Part shown: piece by piece, positions 6,360 to 12,975 of the stretch | Numbering within the stretch: the stretch's first letter is position 1 | Layout: the number at the start of each line of letters is the position of its first letter | Source of the DNA: Thermofilum sp. | GTDB taxonomy: Archaea; Thermoproteota; Thermoprotei; Thermofilales; Thermofilaceae | DNA: 13,418 nucleotides | NCBI GenBank assembly: GCA_020832965.1 | Contig: JAJHRM010000047.1 | Location: 1-13,418, forward strand | Reading direction: 5' to 3' | Program-made: the position numbers and the translations under genes | The notes under the pieces: generated by a model | Told to the model about the DNA's origin: nothing | The model's input: only the letters and a program-made list of their open reading frames with translations | Databases searched by the model: none

Positions 6360-7505
6360 TCAGATGATCCATTCTCCCTTGTTTATCTTCCCCGGAATGT
6401 ATATTGAGCTTAGAAATTTGAAGCCGTGGCCTGAAAGAGCCTCAATCTCTATTTTCTCGCCCCGCTCAATGAAAAGTTCAAGCTCCTCCATCCAGCGCTT
6501 GGATTCCTTGAACCAGGGGTAATTCATTAGTTCTTTTGCGCGTTTGATGTCACGCTCAGTCGCCTTAATAATGTAGTTCCTGGGAATCTTGTAGCGCTCA
6601 ATATCCGATGTGGATACGCCTAGAAACCTAGCCTCCGGAGTTGCCAGCCTTTCGCTTTCATAACTCAGCGAGATGGATCCGCTCCTATATACACTGTAAA
6701 TGTAGTAGCCGTAGCTATCTGCATCGGTCAGTATGTAGACTGGCAGGTCGAATTCCTCCCAAAGTCTGCGAACCATCCTTCTGGTGCTTCTGTCAGGCTG
6801 ACCCTTACCGGTGACCAGAATACAGTTGTTTTTCCTCCAAAATTCTTCCTCATTCAGTCGCTCAAAGACCGCCCCTTTCTCGACTACGAGAACGTAGTTA
6901 GCTTTGACCCTTAGAATTTCAATCCTGTCCACATCGCTTGGGATGCCCCATGCTCCACTGCCCATTCGGGACAAATCTATCTCTGAACCTTTGCTCCTGA
7001 TTATCATGTTGCCGACAATCCTCCCTTTGGCATCGTGCATTATGCCCATGTGTTCCCTTAAAAGCCCTGTCGCTACTTCAATATCCTGGATAACCGCATT
7101 AGATTCCCGCTGGTCTTCCCATGTTTCCTCGCTCACTTTTTTCCCATGCTCATTCACATAGTAGATAGTGTGTTTGCCGGTATAGTACAAGTCGCGTATG
7201 GTTGGATAGTCATTTTCTCTCCTAGCCCTCACTATCAGGGAAAGCATTAGGATTGTTTGCATAAATCTTTTTGACTCACCTACATCGAAGAATTCCCTCC
7301 TGGCAGTTTTAGGACCGAGCACTAGAAGTTTCCGCTTTTCATCCCATATTGTGTTTGCAAGCGTCCTAACAGGGATCTCGAAAAAGGGCGGTTCGCCAGA
7401 CTCCAGCTGGCTGTAAATTACTCTCGCCAGCTCCTCTAACTTTGTTAATACTTCCCCCTCCCTCGGCGAGGCTGGCTTACCTGCCCGAAGGCTCCTCTTA
7501 GGCAA
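6360..7505 (-). CDS. top6A: DNA topoisomerase VI subunit A (Spo11-like)
   Basis: This is the DNA-cleaving subunit of the archaeal type IIB topoisomerase, forming A2B2 with the B subunit to relax and decatenate DNA with ATP. The 381-residue protein has the winged-helix 5Y-CAP domain with the catalytic motif R-D-L-Y-Y (Arg104, Tyr107/108; Tyr108 is the likely nucleophile). It then has a Toprim domain with the Glu of V-V-E-K-G (Glu209) and the Asp pair of T-D-A-D-S-Y-G (Asp261, Asp263) that hold Mg2+. Length is normal for the family. The start is TTG at 7505; an in-frame stop lies immediately upstream. A GAGGTGA site overlaps the TGA of the B gene and lies five bases before the TTG, so the two are translationally coupled. 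All key residues are present. Confidence 0.96.
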   Translation of the reverse strand: MPKRSLRAGKPASPREGEVLTKLEELARVIYSQLESGEPPFFEIPVRTLANTIWDEKRKLLVLGPKTARREFFDVGESKRFMQTILMLSLIVRARRENDYPTIRDLYYTGKHTIYYVNEHGKKVSEETWEDQRESNAVIQDIEVATGLLREHMGIMHDAKGRIVGNMIIRSKGSEIDLSRMGSGAWGIPSDVDRIEILRVKANYVLVVEKGAVFERLNEEEFWRKNNCILVTGKGQPDRSTRRMVRRLWEEFDLPVYILTDADSYGYYIYSVYRSGSISLSYESERLATPEARFLGVSTSDIERYKIPRNYIIKATERDIKRAKELMNYPWFKESKRWMEELELFIERGEKIEIEALSGHGFKFLSSIYIPGKINKGEWII

Positions 7506-7512
7506 TCAATCT

Positions 7513-9030
7513 TCACCTCTTTTTCTCAAGCTCTTTTCTCAGTAAGTATTTTAAAAGTGCATCAATCTTGCTCGAATCCTTATTGAGGATGTAGGCAAGC
7601 GAAGATGAAACTTCGCCAATATATTTCTTAATAGTGATTTCTTTTCTTTTAACCTCGTACATTTTCTCGATTTTAGAAAGATAAATTCGGAGTCTGCGTG
7701 CAACATCCCTTATAGCAGCCTCCAGCTCGTGCTCAACCTCCGGTACGTCGGCAATAGCCTCCTTTCCTACCCCCCTGAATGGTATCTTTGTAGAACATAC
7801 ATGCGTAACTACCGCAATAGGTGCCGGAAATTTTATCTTGTAAATGCTCCAGTCTATAGAGTCAACAATTTTCCTTGAAACATCAACTCCTTCATCGTAA
7901 AGCAGAGGCATCTTATTTGCAAACCTCAACAAGAGAACAGCGTCCTGAGGTGGGATTTCACCACCATAGGCAATCGCTGCTTCAACGACGAAGGCGTGCC
8001 CGCCGTACGACGAGGGAGGGCGAGACACAGCAGTTGCAAACTCGGGCTTAAGAATGCTCTTCACTCCTTTCTTCAGCAGCTCCGACCCCAGTGGGGAGAG
8101 CGTTAAAGGTCGTGGTCTGCGCCACTTGGGATAACTCTTCATGCTCGATGCCAGCTTTTCTAGGTCAGGGAGCTTTAGGTCTTTGATCTTCACGCCTGGT
8201 TGAAAACCAGTCCAAGCTAAGAAGTCCTGTGCTATCTTCTCGCCAACACCCTCAAAGTATTTCTCCAAGAACTCAGCAAGCGTTAAATCATCGTTAGCTT
8301 TTCTTATCAGCTCCTTCAGTATTTCTATGTCCACACCCTTCGGGTGGTATCTACCTATCTGTGGAGGTTCTGGCAGCACGTTAGAGACCCTTTCAAACAA
8401 TAATTCACCATCTGGAGACCTGTAGTGAATAGTTGCATAAGGGGAAATTAGGGCTGTGCGCCGTATGTAATCCTCTATCCTCTTCCTAGACTGCAACCAA
8501 GAACCCTCGAGAGTCAACTTAACGACTGTGCCATGCCATTTTTTGCTCTTCTTTCTTATGCGCATCTTTTGAACATGAGGGATATTCCTACCAATATCAA
8601 TGTAGAGAAGATACTCGCCGACGAGATCTGAGTTTATTGGAGAGCTTTTAACATAGATAGGCTTGCCGGTTGTCATTTGAGCATAGAGAACAGCCATTTT
8701 TACGCCTAGCCCAAATACACCGCGAGTCTGCCTGACAACATACTTGGAACCATAAAAAACTCTCCCGAAGACATTGGGTACTTCGTGCACTGGGATACCT
8801 ATTCCATTATCTGCCACTCTTAGTGTTACCCACTCACTTCTTTCCTCATGAAGCCTGATTTCTACATCGATGAAGGGCAGTATGCCATGGGTTTCAGTTG
8901 CATCAAGAGAGTTCTCAATTAGTTCGCGCACTGTCTGGTATAGGGCCCTAGAGGGATTTGAGAAACCTGCTATCTCTTTATTCCTGTGAAAAAACTCTGC
9001 CGGGGAAAGACCCCTGTAGCTCTCACTCAT
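7513..9030 (-). CDS. top6B: DNA topoisomerase VI subunit B (GHKL ATPase)
   Basis: This ATP-driven clamp subunit of topoisomerase VI captures and passes the transported DNA duplex while subunit A cleaves. The 505-residue protein shows the Bergerat fold: the N box R-E-L-I-E-N-S-L-D-A (Glu36, Asn40), the G1 box V-A-D-N-G-I-G-I-P (Asp74), and the G2 glycine loop G-V-F-G-L-G-V-K (about 104-111). The middle carries the H2TH region (about 220-300), and the transducer domain follows, with a long charged C-terminal helix. It is slightly shorter than several characterised homologues. ATG 9030 follows GAGGTGAG at six bases. It is first in a two-gene operon with subunit A, the usual archaeal order. The AT-rich region upstream is shared with the divergent PAPS-reductase-like gene. 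Confidence 0.96.
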   Translation of the reverse strand: MSESYRGLSPAEFFHRNKEIAGFSNPSRALYQTVRELIENSLDATETHGILPFIDVEIRLHEERSEWVTLRVADNGIGIPVHEVPNVFGRVFYGSKYVVRQTRGVFGLGVKMAVLYAQMTTGKPIYVKSSPINSDLVGEYLLYIDIGRNIPHVQKMRIRKKSKKWHGTVVKLTLEGSWLQSRKRIEDYIRRTALISPYATIHYRSPDGELLFERVSNVLPEPPQIGRYHPKGVDIEILKELIRKANDDLTLAEFLEKYFEGVGEKIAQDFLAWTGFQPGVKIKDLKLPDLEKLASSMKSYPKWRRPRPLTLSPLGSELLKKGVKSILKPEFATAVSRPPSSYGGHAFVVEAAIAYGGEIPPQDAVLLLRFANKMPLLYDEGVDVSRKIVDSIDWSIYKIKFPAPIAVVTHVCSTKIPFRGVGKEAIADVPEVEHELEAAIRDVARRLRIYLSKIEKMYEVKRKEITIKKYIGEVSSSLAYILNKDSSKIDALLKYLLRKELEKKR

Positions 9031-9103
9031 GCAAACTCACCTCGAATGGAATATGCGTCTCTACTTGCTGAACGTTTAGATGCCATTCTTAATCATGCAG
9101 CAA

Positions 9104-9122
9104 AAATAAAATAAATAAATAA
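9104..9122. repeat. AT-rich TAAA tetranucleotide run
   Basis: AAATAAAATAAATAAATAA repeats the unit TAAA about four times in the divergent region between topoisomerase VI B and the PAPS-reductase-like gene. On the minus strand it reads as a TTTA run about 75-90 bases before the top6B start. It might lie in the promoter region of top6B or simply be an easily melted tract. Confidence 0.4.
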
Positions 9123-9145
9123 ACCTGTGTTTTTAGGATTTTAAG

Positions 9146-9170
9146 AAAATGTGTCTAGAAAAAACATTTT
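9146..9170. repeat. Short inverted repeat in the divergent intergenic region
   Basis: AAAATGT (9146-9152) and ACATTTT (9164-9170) are perfect reverse complements separated by 11 bases. The symmetric spacing could suit a dimeric regulator, but AT-rich sequence makes such pairs fairly common by chance. Confidence 0.3.
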
Positions 9171-9171
9171 T

Positions 9172-9195
9172 AGATATATTCTCCGAGATATATTC
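9172..9195. repeat. Direct repeat AGATATATTC, 14-bp period
   Basis: AGATATATTC occurs at 9172-9181 and again at 9186-9195 with four bases (TCCG) between. It starts next to the inverted repeat just before it. Both copies contain a TATA-like core, so they could be alternative TATA boxes or a tandem operator controlling top6B or the divergent gene. Confidence 0.4.
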
Positions 9196-9234
9196 AAATA
9201 AATTAATGGTTGGCATATTTGTTCGCATAACTTC

Positions 9235-9369
9235 CTAAACGATCAATCTTAGAGGATACACGCGATACTTGATTCTCTTTTTGCTTTGCCGAATCCTGCT
9301 TATGGAATACACGAGTATTGGCAATACTATAGTGAGCATCTCCACGATCATACTACGGTCGTAATACAT
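9235..9369 (-). CDS. Possible small membrane protein
   Basis: From ATG 9369 the frame encodes 44 residues: a short head, one hydrophobic helix (IVEMLTIVLPILVYSI), and a strongly basic tail (about ten Lys/Arg). On the mRNA strand AAGGTG lies about eight bases before this ATG, and TATA-like sequence lies farther up, overlapping the promoter of the divergent gene. The positive-inside pattern is plausible for a membrane peptide. The frame remains open upstream to a GTG at 9444, which I consider less likely. No homology can be claimed, and it may be a chance ORF in AT-rich sequence. Confidence 0.25.
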   Translation of the reverse strand: MYYDRSMIVEMLTIVLPILVYSISRIRQSKKRIKYRVYPLRLIV

Positions 9370-9397
9370 CCGTAGAAACACCTTAAAATAGTAAACA

Positions 9398-9407
9398 TTT
9401 AAAATTT
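9398..9407 (+). promoter_or_regulatory. TATA-like element for the PAPS-reductase-like gene
   Basis: TTTAAAATTT is centred about 34 bases before the TTG start at 9436. The expected transcription start is near 9430, leaving almost no leader. No ribosome binding site is visible directly before the TTG, which fits a near-leaderless mRNA. Confidence 0.4.
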
Positions 9408-9435
9408 CGAGGACATTCAGCAGCTGAGCAGCACC

Positions 9436-11268
9436 TTGCCACACGGAGACAAATTCGAAGTCTTAAAAACTCATACCGCTAGGCTTTGGTGGAGCCTTGA
9501 GCATAACTGCCCTATTGTTTCGAAACCCTCGCAAGGGTTATTTACTGAAGTGAGACTTACTCCGCCTGGGGATGCTAGACCACTTATTGGCTATTACTAC
9601 AAGCTTATCTGGAACATCATTGAGAACTATTATTCCTCATTAAAACCCCCACTCCCAAGAAGAAAAGCCATTCTCCTAAACAAGGTTCCATACCCCGACT
9701 ACGCGGAAGAAATAATCATGGACGGGCAAATTATTGGTCACGTATTTTATGACTTGAAGCAAAGGAGACTGAGATTCAAACCTCTTTACTTCCTCGTAGA
9801 GGAGTCTGTGAGAAACCAAACTGGTTACTATGCCATAGTCAACATACCAAAGCTCACAAGAGGATATATTATTAAACGTGGCGCAGTACTTCGTGCCAAC
9901 CTGCCAGAGACTGGGAAAGACGAATACATAATGCTTGGAACCGCTAACGGAGGATATTATGGAATAGGCGTAGCAATTAAAAACAGCAGAATTTACACGC
10001 TGAAGGCCTGGAGCACTAAACCCCGCACATGGCTCGACAAGGACCCCTCGCTTCTCGAAGTGGCCAACTACAACAAGCAGAGTTTACTGGAGAAAGAGAA
10101 GGAGGCAGTAGAATTCATCAGAAAAGTAAAGGAAAAATACGACTTACCAGTATTCGTTTCGTTCTCTGGCGGAAAGGATAGCCTAGTAACCCTCCATTTA
10201 GCAGTTAAGGCGCTAGGCAATGACAAAGTAGTGGTCGTCTTTAATAACACTGGACTCGAGTTCGAGGAAACCGTGGAGTTTGCCAGAAGGATAGCCGAGC
10301 GCTATGAAGTAAAATTCATTGAAGCAGATGCCAAGGACAATTTCTGGAGAGGACTGGAGGTGCTTGGTCCACCGGCACGAGACTACAGGTGGTGCTGCAA
10401 AGTCACCAAGTTCTCTATCCTGGCCAGAACAATTAAGACAGTTTTTCCTAAGGGGGCTCTCAGCCTAGTAGGTCAAAGAAAATATGAGTCAAGCTCTAGG
10501 GCGCTCTCGCCACGTGTATGGAGAAACGCCTGGCTTCCAAGCATCATCGCTGCAAGTCCTATTCAAGACTGGACAGCCCTTGATATTTGGCTTTACATCC
10601 TTCTCGAGAAGCTTCCAGTAAATAAATTGTATTTCTTGGGCTTTGACAGACTGGGCTGCTGGCTGTGCCCAGCAAGTGAAGTGGGGGAGATGGAACTTGC
10701 AAAGAAAATAAAACCAGGAATGTACAAGAGGTGGGACGACTATCTACTTTCCTACGCCGAGAGGCATGGCTTGCCCAAGGAGTGGGTCACATGTGGTCTT
10801 TGGAGGTGGGTAAATCCACCGAAAGATATTCTTAAGCAATGTCCAGTAAGTTATGGGGCACAGCGCGGCCCCGAATACTCCCTAGAGAAAAAAGGAGACG
10901 GTATAGAGGTTACTTTGCTATCAAAGCCTACAACTAGATTTGTGCCCGGAAAACTTCTCAACTTATCCACCTCAGCCTCCACTCTTAAAATAGGGGCAGT
11001 CTACCAGGACAAAGAAAAGCTTGTTATAAAATTTGAGGAACCCCCCACACCTAAAGATGTTGAGCTAGCTGAAAGAGTCGTTATAAGGGCATATTATTGC
11101 ATAGAGTGTTTAGAGTGCGCTGCCAATTGCCCTGTTGGCTCTATTAAACTTGACCAGGAGAATGGAGGCGTAAAGATAGATGCAGAGAAGTGTATCAGGT
11201 GCTCTCTCTGCAACTTCAAGTGTCCAGTAGCCGAGTATACACTAAAGGCCAAAAGCGCTAGTACATAA
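9436..11268 (+). CDS. PAPS-reductase-family PP-loop protein with PUA-like and double [4Fe-4S] ferredoxin domains
   Basis: A 610-residue archaeal multidomain protein. Residues 18-50 correspond to the N-terminal zinc ribbon of relatives, but only one Cys (Asn-Cys25-Pro) remains, followed by the conserved LTPPGDARP. Residues of about 115-195 look like a PUA-type domain. The PP-loop domain follows, with S-G-G-K-D-S at 244-249. Cys320-Cys321 and Cys408-x2-Cys411 match the CC...CxxC pattern that binds a [4Fe-4S] cluster in APS reductases. The C-terminus has two ferredoxin motifs (Cys555/558/561/565 and Cys586/589/592/596). In the family such proteins activate a substrate with ATP and transfer electrons or sulfur; whether this one reduces (P)APS or modifies RNA cannot be told. 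The PUA-like domain slightly favours RNA. The start is TTG 9436. No sulfate-assimilation genes are adjacent. Confidence 0.85.
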   Translation: MPHGDKFEVLKTHTARLWWSLEHNCPIVSKPSQGLFTEVRLTPPGDARPLIGYYYKLIWNIIENYYSSLKPPLPRRKAILLNKVPYPDYAEEIIMDGQIIGHVFYDLKQRRLRFKPLYFLVEESVRNQTGYYAIVNIPKLTRGYIIKRGAVLRANLPETGKDEYIMLGTANGGYYGIGVAIKNSRIYTLKAWSTKPRTWLDKDPSLLEVANYNKQSLLEKEKEAVEFIRKVKEKYDLPVFVSFSGGKDSLVTLHLAVKALGNDKVVVVFNNTGLEFEETVEFARRIAERYEVKFIEADAKDNFWRGLEVLGPPARDYRWCCKVTKFSILARTIKTVFPKGALSLVGQRKYESSSRALSPRVWRNAWLPSIIAASPIQDWTALDIWLYILLEKLPVNKLYFLGFDRLGCWLCPASEVGEMELAKKIKPGMYKRWDDYLLSYAERHGLPKEWVTCGLWRWVNPPKDILKQCPVSYGAQRGPEYSLEKKGDGIEVTLLSKPTTRFVPGKLLNLSTSASTLKIGAVYQDKEKLVIKFEEPPTPKDVELAERVVIRAYYCIECLECAANCPVGSIKLDQENGGVKIDAEKCIRCSLCNFKCPVAEYTLKAKSAST

Positions 11269-11338
11269 GTCCCCGTTTCCTGGGTTACTGCCTTGAGCTG
11301 TTTTATCCAGCTAACAGCAACAGTCCCCAAGGTTAATG

Positions 11339-11347
11339 TTTATAAAC
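11339..11347 (+). promoter_or_regulatory. TATA-like element for the zinc-knuckle gene
   Basis: TTTATAAAC lies about 40 bases before the start region at 11382-11388. Transcription would begin near 11370, leaving a short leader containing GAGGTGA (11376-11382). It indicates independent expression of the small gene rather than readthrough alone. Confidence 0.5.
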
Positions 11348-11381
11348 CTCGTACATCGCAAAGTGAAGAGATCTTGAGGTG

Positions 11382-11567
11382 ATGCCATTGGCGTATATTC
11401 CTAGAACCCTGGTATTAGGAAGATGCGTGAGGTGCGGCAAGAGAATTTATCGTGGAGATGAATATTACTGCTGCCAAAGCTGTGGAGTAAGCTACTGTCC
11501 AGAGTGCACGAGAAAGACTCAGGGGAAATGCGCTATCTGCGGGAAGCCGTTGGTAAAGAAGCCCTAG
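11382..11567 (+). CDS. Small cysteine-rich zinc-knuckle protein
   Basis: About 60 residues with nine Cys: CxxCG at 15-18, CCxxCG at 30-34, CxxC at 39-42 and CxxCG at 50-53, then a basic tail (KPLVKKP). Four knuckles can hold two zinc ions in a treble-clef, RING-like or tandem-ribbon fold. In archaea such small proteins are usually of unknown role and act in protein or nucleic-acid binding. There are three possible starts: GTG 11379, ATG 11382 and TTG 11388. The GAGGTGA at 11376-11382 overlaps the ATG but sits five bases before the TTG, so TTG 11388 (MAYIPRTL) may be the true start. It has its own TATA-like element. The gene converges with the two-TM zinc-ribbon gene 15 bases away. Confidence 0.7.
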   Translation: MPLAYIPRTLVLGRCVRCGKRIYRGDEYYCCQSCGVSYCPECTRKTQGKCAICGKPLVKKP

Positions 11568-11582
11568 TGTGCGTGTTCTCGA

Positions 11583-11987
11583 CTAGCCAGCATGGCTAGG
11601 TAACGTATATTTGAAGGTCTTCTTGCCCTCCTCGTGTTGTCTTACGAAAATGCCAGCTACAATCATTTTGCCGATACTGCACTTTGGACAAATGCCTTTT
11701 TCTTGAAAAAGAGAGTCACCATTCGTGAAGCCTCTCTCCTCCTCGTACCCACAGGCCTCACACTTTAAAAGCGTAATTATTTGCCTAGGCACGGGTTTAA
11801 TCCTCATTAGTTTGGCAAGCGACCAGGAAACGTATGCAGATAGCATTGATACCAGTAATGCACCTGACAAGTACTGCTCATTCTTAGTTGCAAAGTACAG
11901 GTTAAGCAGAGCGACTAGGATAGCTACGGAGGCGGTAAGCGCTACCAAGTATACGGGAATCCACCTCCTCTTTAGGTTTATTATCAA
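11583..11987 (-). CDS. Two-TM membrane protein with cytoplasmic zinc ribbon
   Basis: The 134-residue protein has two hydrophobic helices (about 12-31 and 38-58) joined by a short loop, then a zinc ribbon with Cys76-x2-Cys79 and Cys100-x2-Cys103, and a basic tail. The short loop and basic flanks place both termini in the cytoplasm. The role is unknown; membrane-tethered zinc ribbons are often accessory or regulatory factors. TTG 11987 is the only usual start codon before the first helix, and its GGGGGT upstream is about 20 bases away, so the true start is uncertain. A TATA-like element at 12034-12043 on the same strand suggests its own promoter, but the CdvA-like gene ends about 100 bases upstream, so co-transcription is possible. 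Confidence 0.65.
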   Translation of the reverse strand: MIINLKRRWIPVYLVALTASVAILVALLNLYFATKNEQYLSGALLVSMLSAYVSWSLAKLMRIKPVPRQIITLLKCEACGYEEERGFTNGDSLFQEKGICPKCSIGKMIVAGIFVRQHEEGKKTFKYTLPSHAG

Positions 11988-12033
11988 TTCGTCTGCGCTC
12001 GACGTGAGGACCCCCTGCTAGTATTCAGCTATG

Positions 12034-12043
12034 CATATTTTAG
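12034..12043 (-). promoter_or_regulatory. TATA-like element for the two-TM zinc-ribbon gene
   Basis: On the minus strand CTAAAATATG predicts a transcription start near 12011, leaving a leader of about 25 bases that begins near a GGGGG run. It lies in the gap between the CdvA-like gene and the two-TM gene. Confidence 0.4.
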
Positions 12044-12088
12044 GTTTTTCCAAGCGTTTCCAGCCGCGACGTGAGAGGAGCAGAAGAA

Positions 12089-12700
12089 CTACGTTGCTTG
12101 AGCCTGGTTCATCAACTGTGGGCTAAGAATTTTACTCTTGAAGAGCTTCTCAAGCTCCTTTAGGTGTATTACTGGAAAAGTTAATGCCAGTGAATCAATT
12201 ATCTCAAAGATTTTTCTCTCATCATCTTTATCCAGTATACTGTCGTTTTCCACTAAGTGGTTGAGAGTTTCGAGAAGCGTGGATGCCTCAAGGCGTAGCT
12301 GGAGTCTTCTCTTCTCAATACTGCTCCGCTGTAATCGATACTCTTCGGGTGAGATCTCGCTGGAAATATATTTCTCATCGAGCAAGAAAAGCGTATCACG
12401 CAAGCTACGAAGCTCACTCACTATCTCTGAGAGTCTCTCGGTAACTGCGCGAACCGCTTCGTGCGTCTGGTCTAGAAGGAATATTCTCTCTCTTTCGACT
12501 CTTATCCTTTCTGGCGAGATAGTTATTTTCTGGTTTGCCCGCGTCTTCACAACGACTTTTAGAGGACGCTTCTCCCTCTTGGAAATATAAATTTTCCAAA
12601 TAACTCCAATACTTTCTCCTTTCCTGTTACACACGCTCCTGCCAACTATTCTTTCAAGCATTTTCCTATCGTTTATCTCACTTAGAAGGATGCCTCTCAT
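12089..12700 (-). CDS. CdvA-like PRC-barrel / coiled-coil protein
   Basis: The 203-residue protein begins with a PRC-barrel-like beta domain (about 15-77): I-V-G-R-x-V, G-x-x-I-G-V-I-W-K-I-Y-I, and an I-S-P-E-R-I-R-V-E strand end. A long charged coiled coil follows (about 80-150) containing E-K-Y-I-S-S-E-I-S-P-E-E-Y. It ends in a helical region (about 160-190) and a polar tail. This order, PRC barrel then coiled coil, is that of CdvA, the crenarchaeal protein that recruits ESCRT-III (CdvB) to membranes and DNA at division; Sulfolobus CdvA is somewhat longer. I see no clear ESCRT-III-binding C-terminal peptide, and no cdvB or cdvC gene is near. A TATA-like element about 27 bases before ATG 12700 suggests a leaderless start there; GTG 12709 is the alternative. 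It could be another PRC-barrel family with a coiled coil. Confidence 0.6.
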   Translation of the reverse strand: MRGILLSEINDRKMLERIVGRSVCNRKGESIGVIWKIYISKREKRPLKVVVKTRANQKITISPERIRVERERIFLLDQTHEAVRAVTERLSEIVSELRSLRDTLFLLDEKYISSEISPEEYRLQRSSIEKRRLQLRLEASTLLETLNHLVENDSILDKDDERKIFEIIDSLALTFPVIHLKELEKLFKSKILSPQLMNQAQAT

Positions 12701-12722
12701 ACACTTCACTAAACCTTGCTGC

Positions 12723-12732
12723 TTATAATTTT
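12723..12732 (-). promoter_or_regulatory. TATA-like element for the CdvA-like gene
   Basis: On the minus strand AAAATTATAA is centred about 27 bases from the ATG at 12700, the normal distance to a transcription start. This places the start codon at the 5' end of the message and supports ATG 12700 over GTG 12709. Confidence 0.5.
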
Positions 12733-12798
12733 ATCAAGGGTATGTTTGTTTTTAATGATGTTTACCAGTTGAAAACAAGCTGTATTACTTCCGTCCTA

Positions 12799-12975
12799 CG
12801 CGCGCACCCTCATAGCGCCCTGTTAGGAAGGGCGCCCCTCACCGCGCCCCAGTTGTTGCTGGGGGCTTGGGTGTCATGGGGTCCGCCCGTTGCCGGGCTT
12901 CACCCCCTCCTCGGTCCCGCGCGCTGGAGCCCCCTAGGGGCTTGGAGGCTTTCTCCTCGCCTGCAGGGGGAACGG
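12799..12975 (-). ncRNA. Putative omega RNA (right-end RNA) of the tnpB element
   Basis: Downstream of the tnpB stop the sequence can form four hairpins: AGCCCC/GGGGCT (12928-12942, 3-nt loop), GCCCG/CGGGC (12885-12898), CCCCAG/CTGGGG (12847-12864) and GCGCCC/GGGCGC (12815-12835). In TnpB systems the guide RNA derives from the 3' end of tnpB and the right end, with the guide just beyond the element. If the element ends near 12799, the guide would read leftward from about 12798 (minus strand). Structure seen; function inferred. Confidence 0.4.

Noticed and set aside
5909..6372. Minus-strand frames opposite the RAM gene and the GC-rich ORF
   Set aside because: Composition is not protein-like, and the RAM domain on the plus strand is clear.
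9104..9195. CRISPR-like or origin-like repeat block
   Set aside because: Repeats are short, different from each other and lack spacers; no origin-recognition-box sequence was recognised.
11296..11312. AGCTG/CAGCT hairpin after the PAPS-reductase-like gene as a terminator
   Set aside because: A 5-bp stem without a following T run; too weak to call.
12138..12590. A 150-codon Ser-rich open frame on the plus strand
   Set aside because: It is antisense to the CdvA-like coiled coil; the Ser/Leu richness is the mirror of Glu/Arg/Lys codons.
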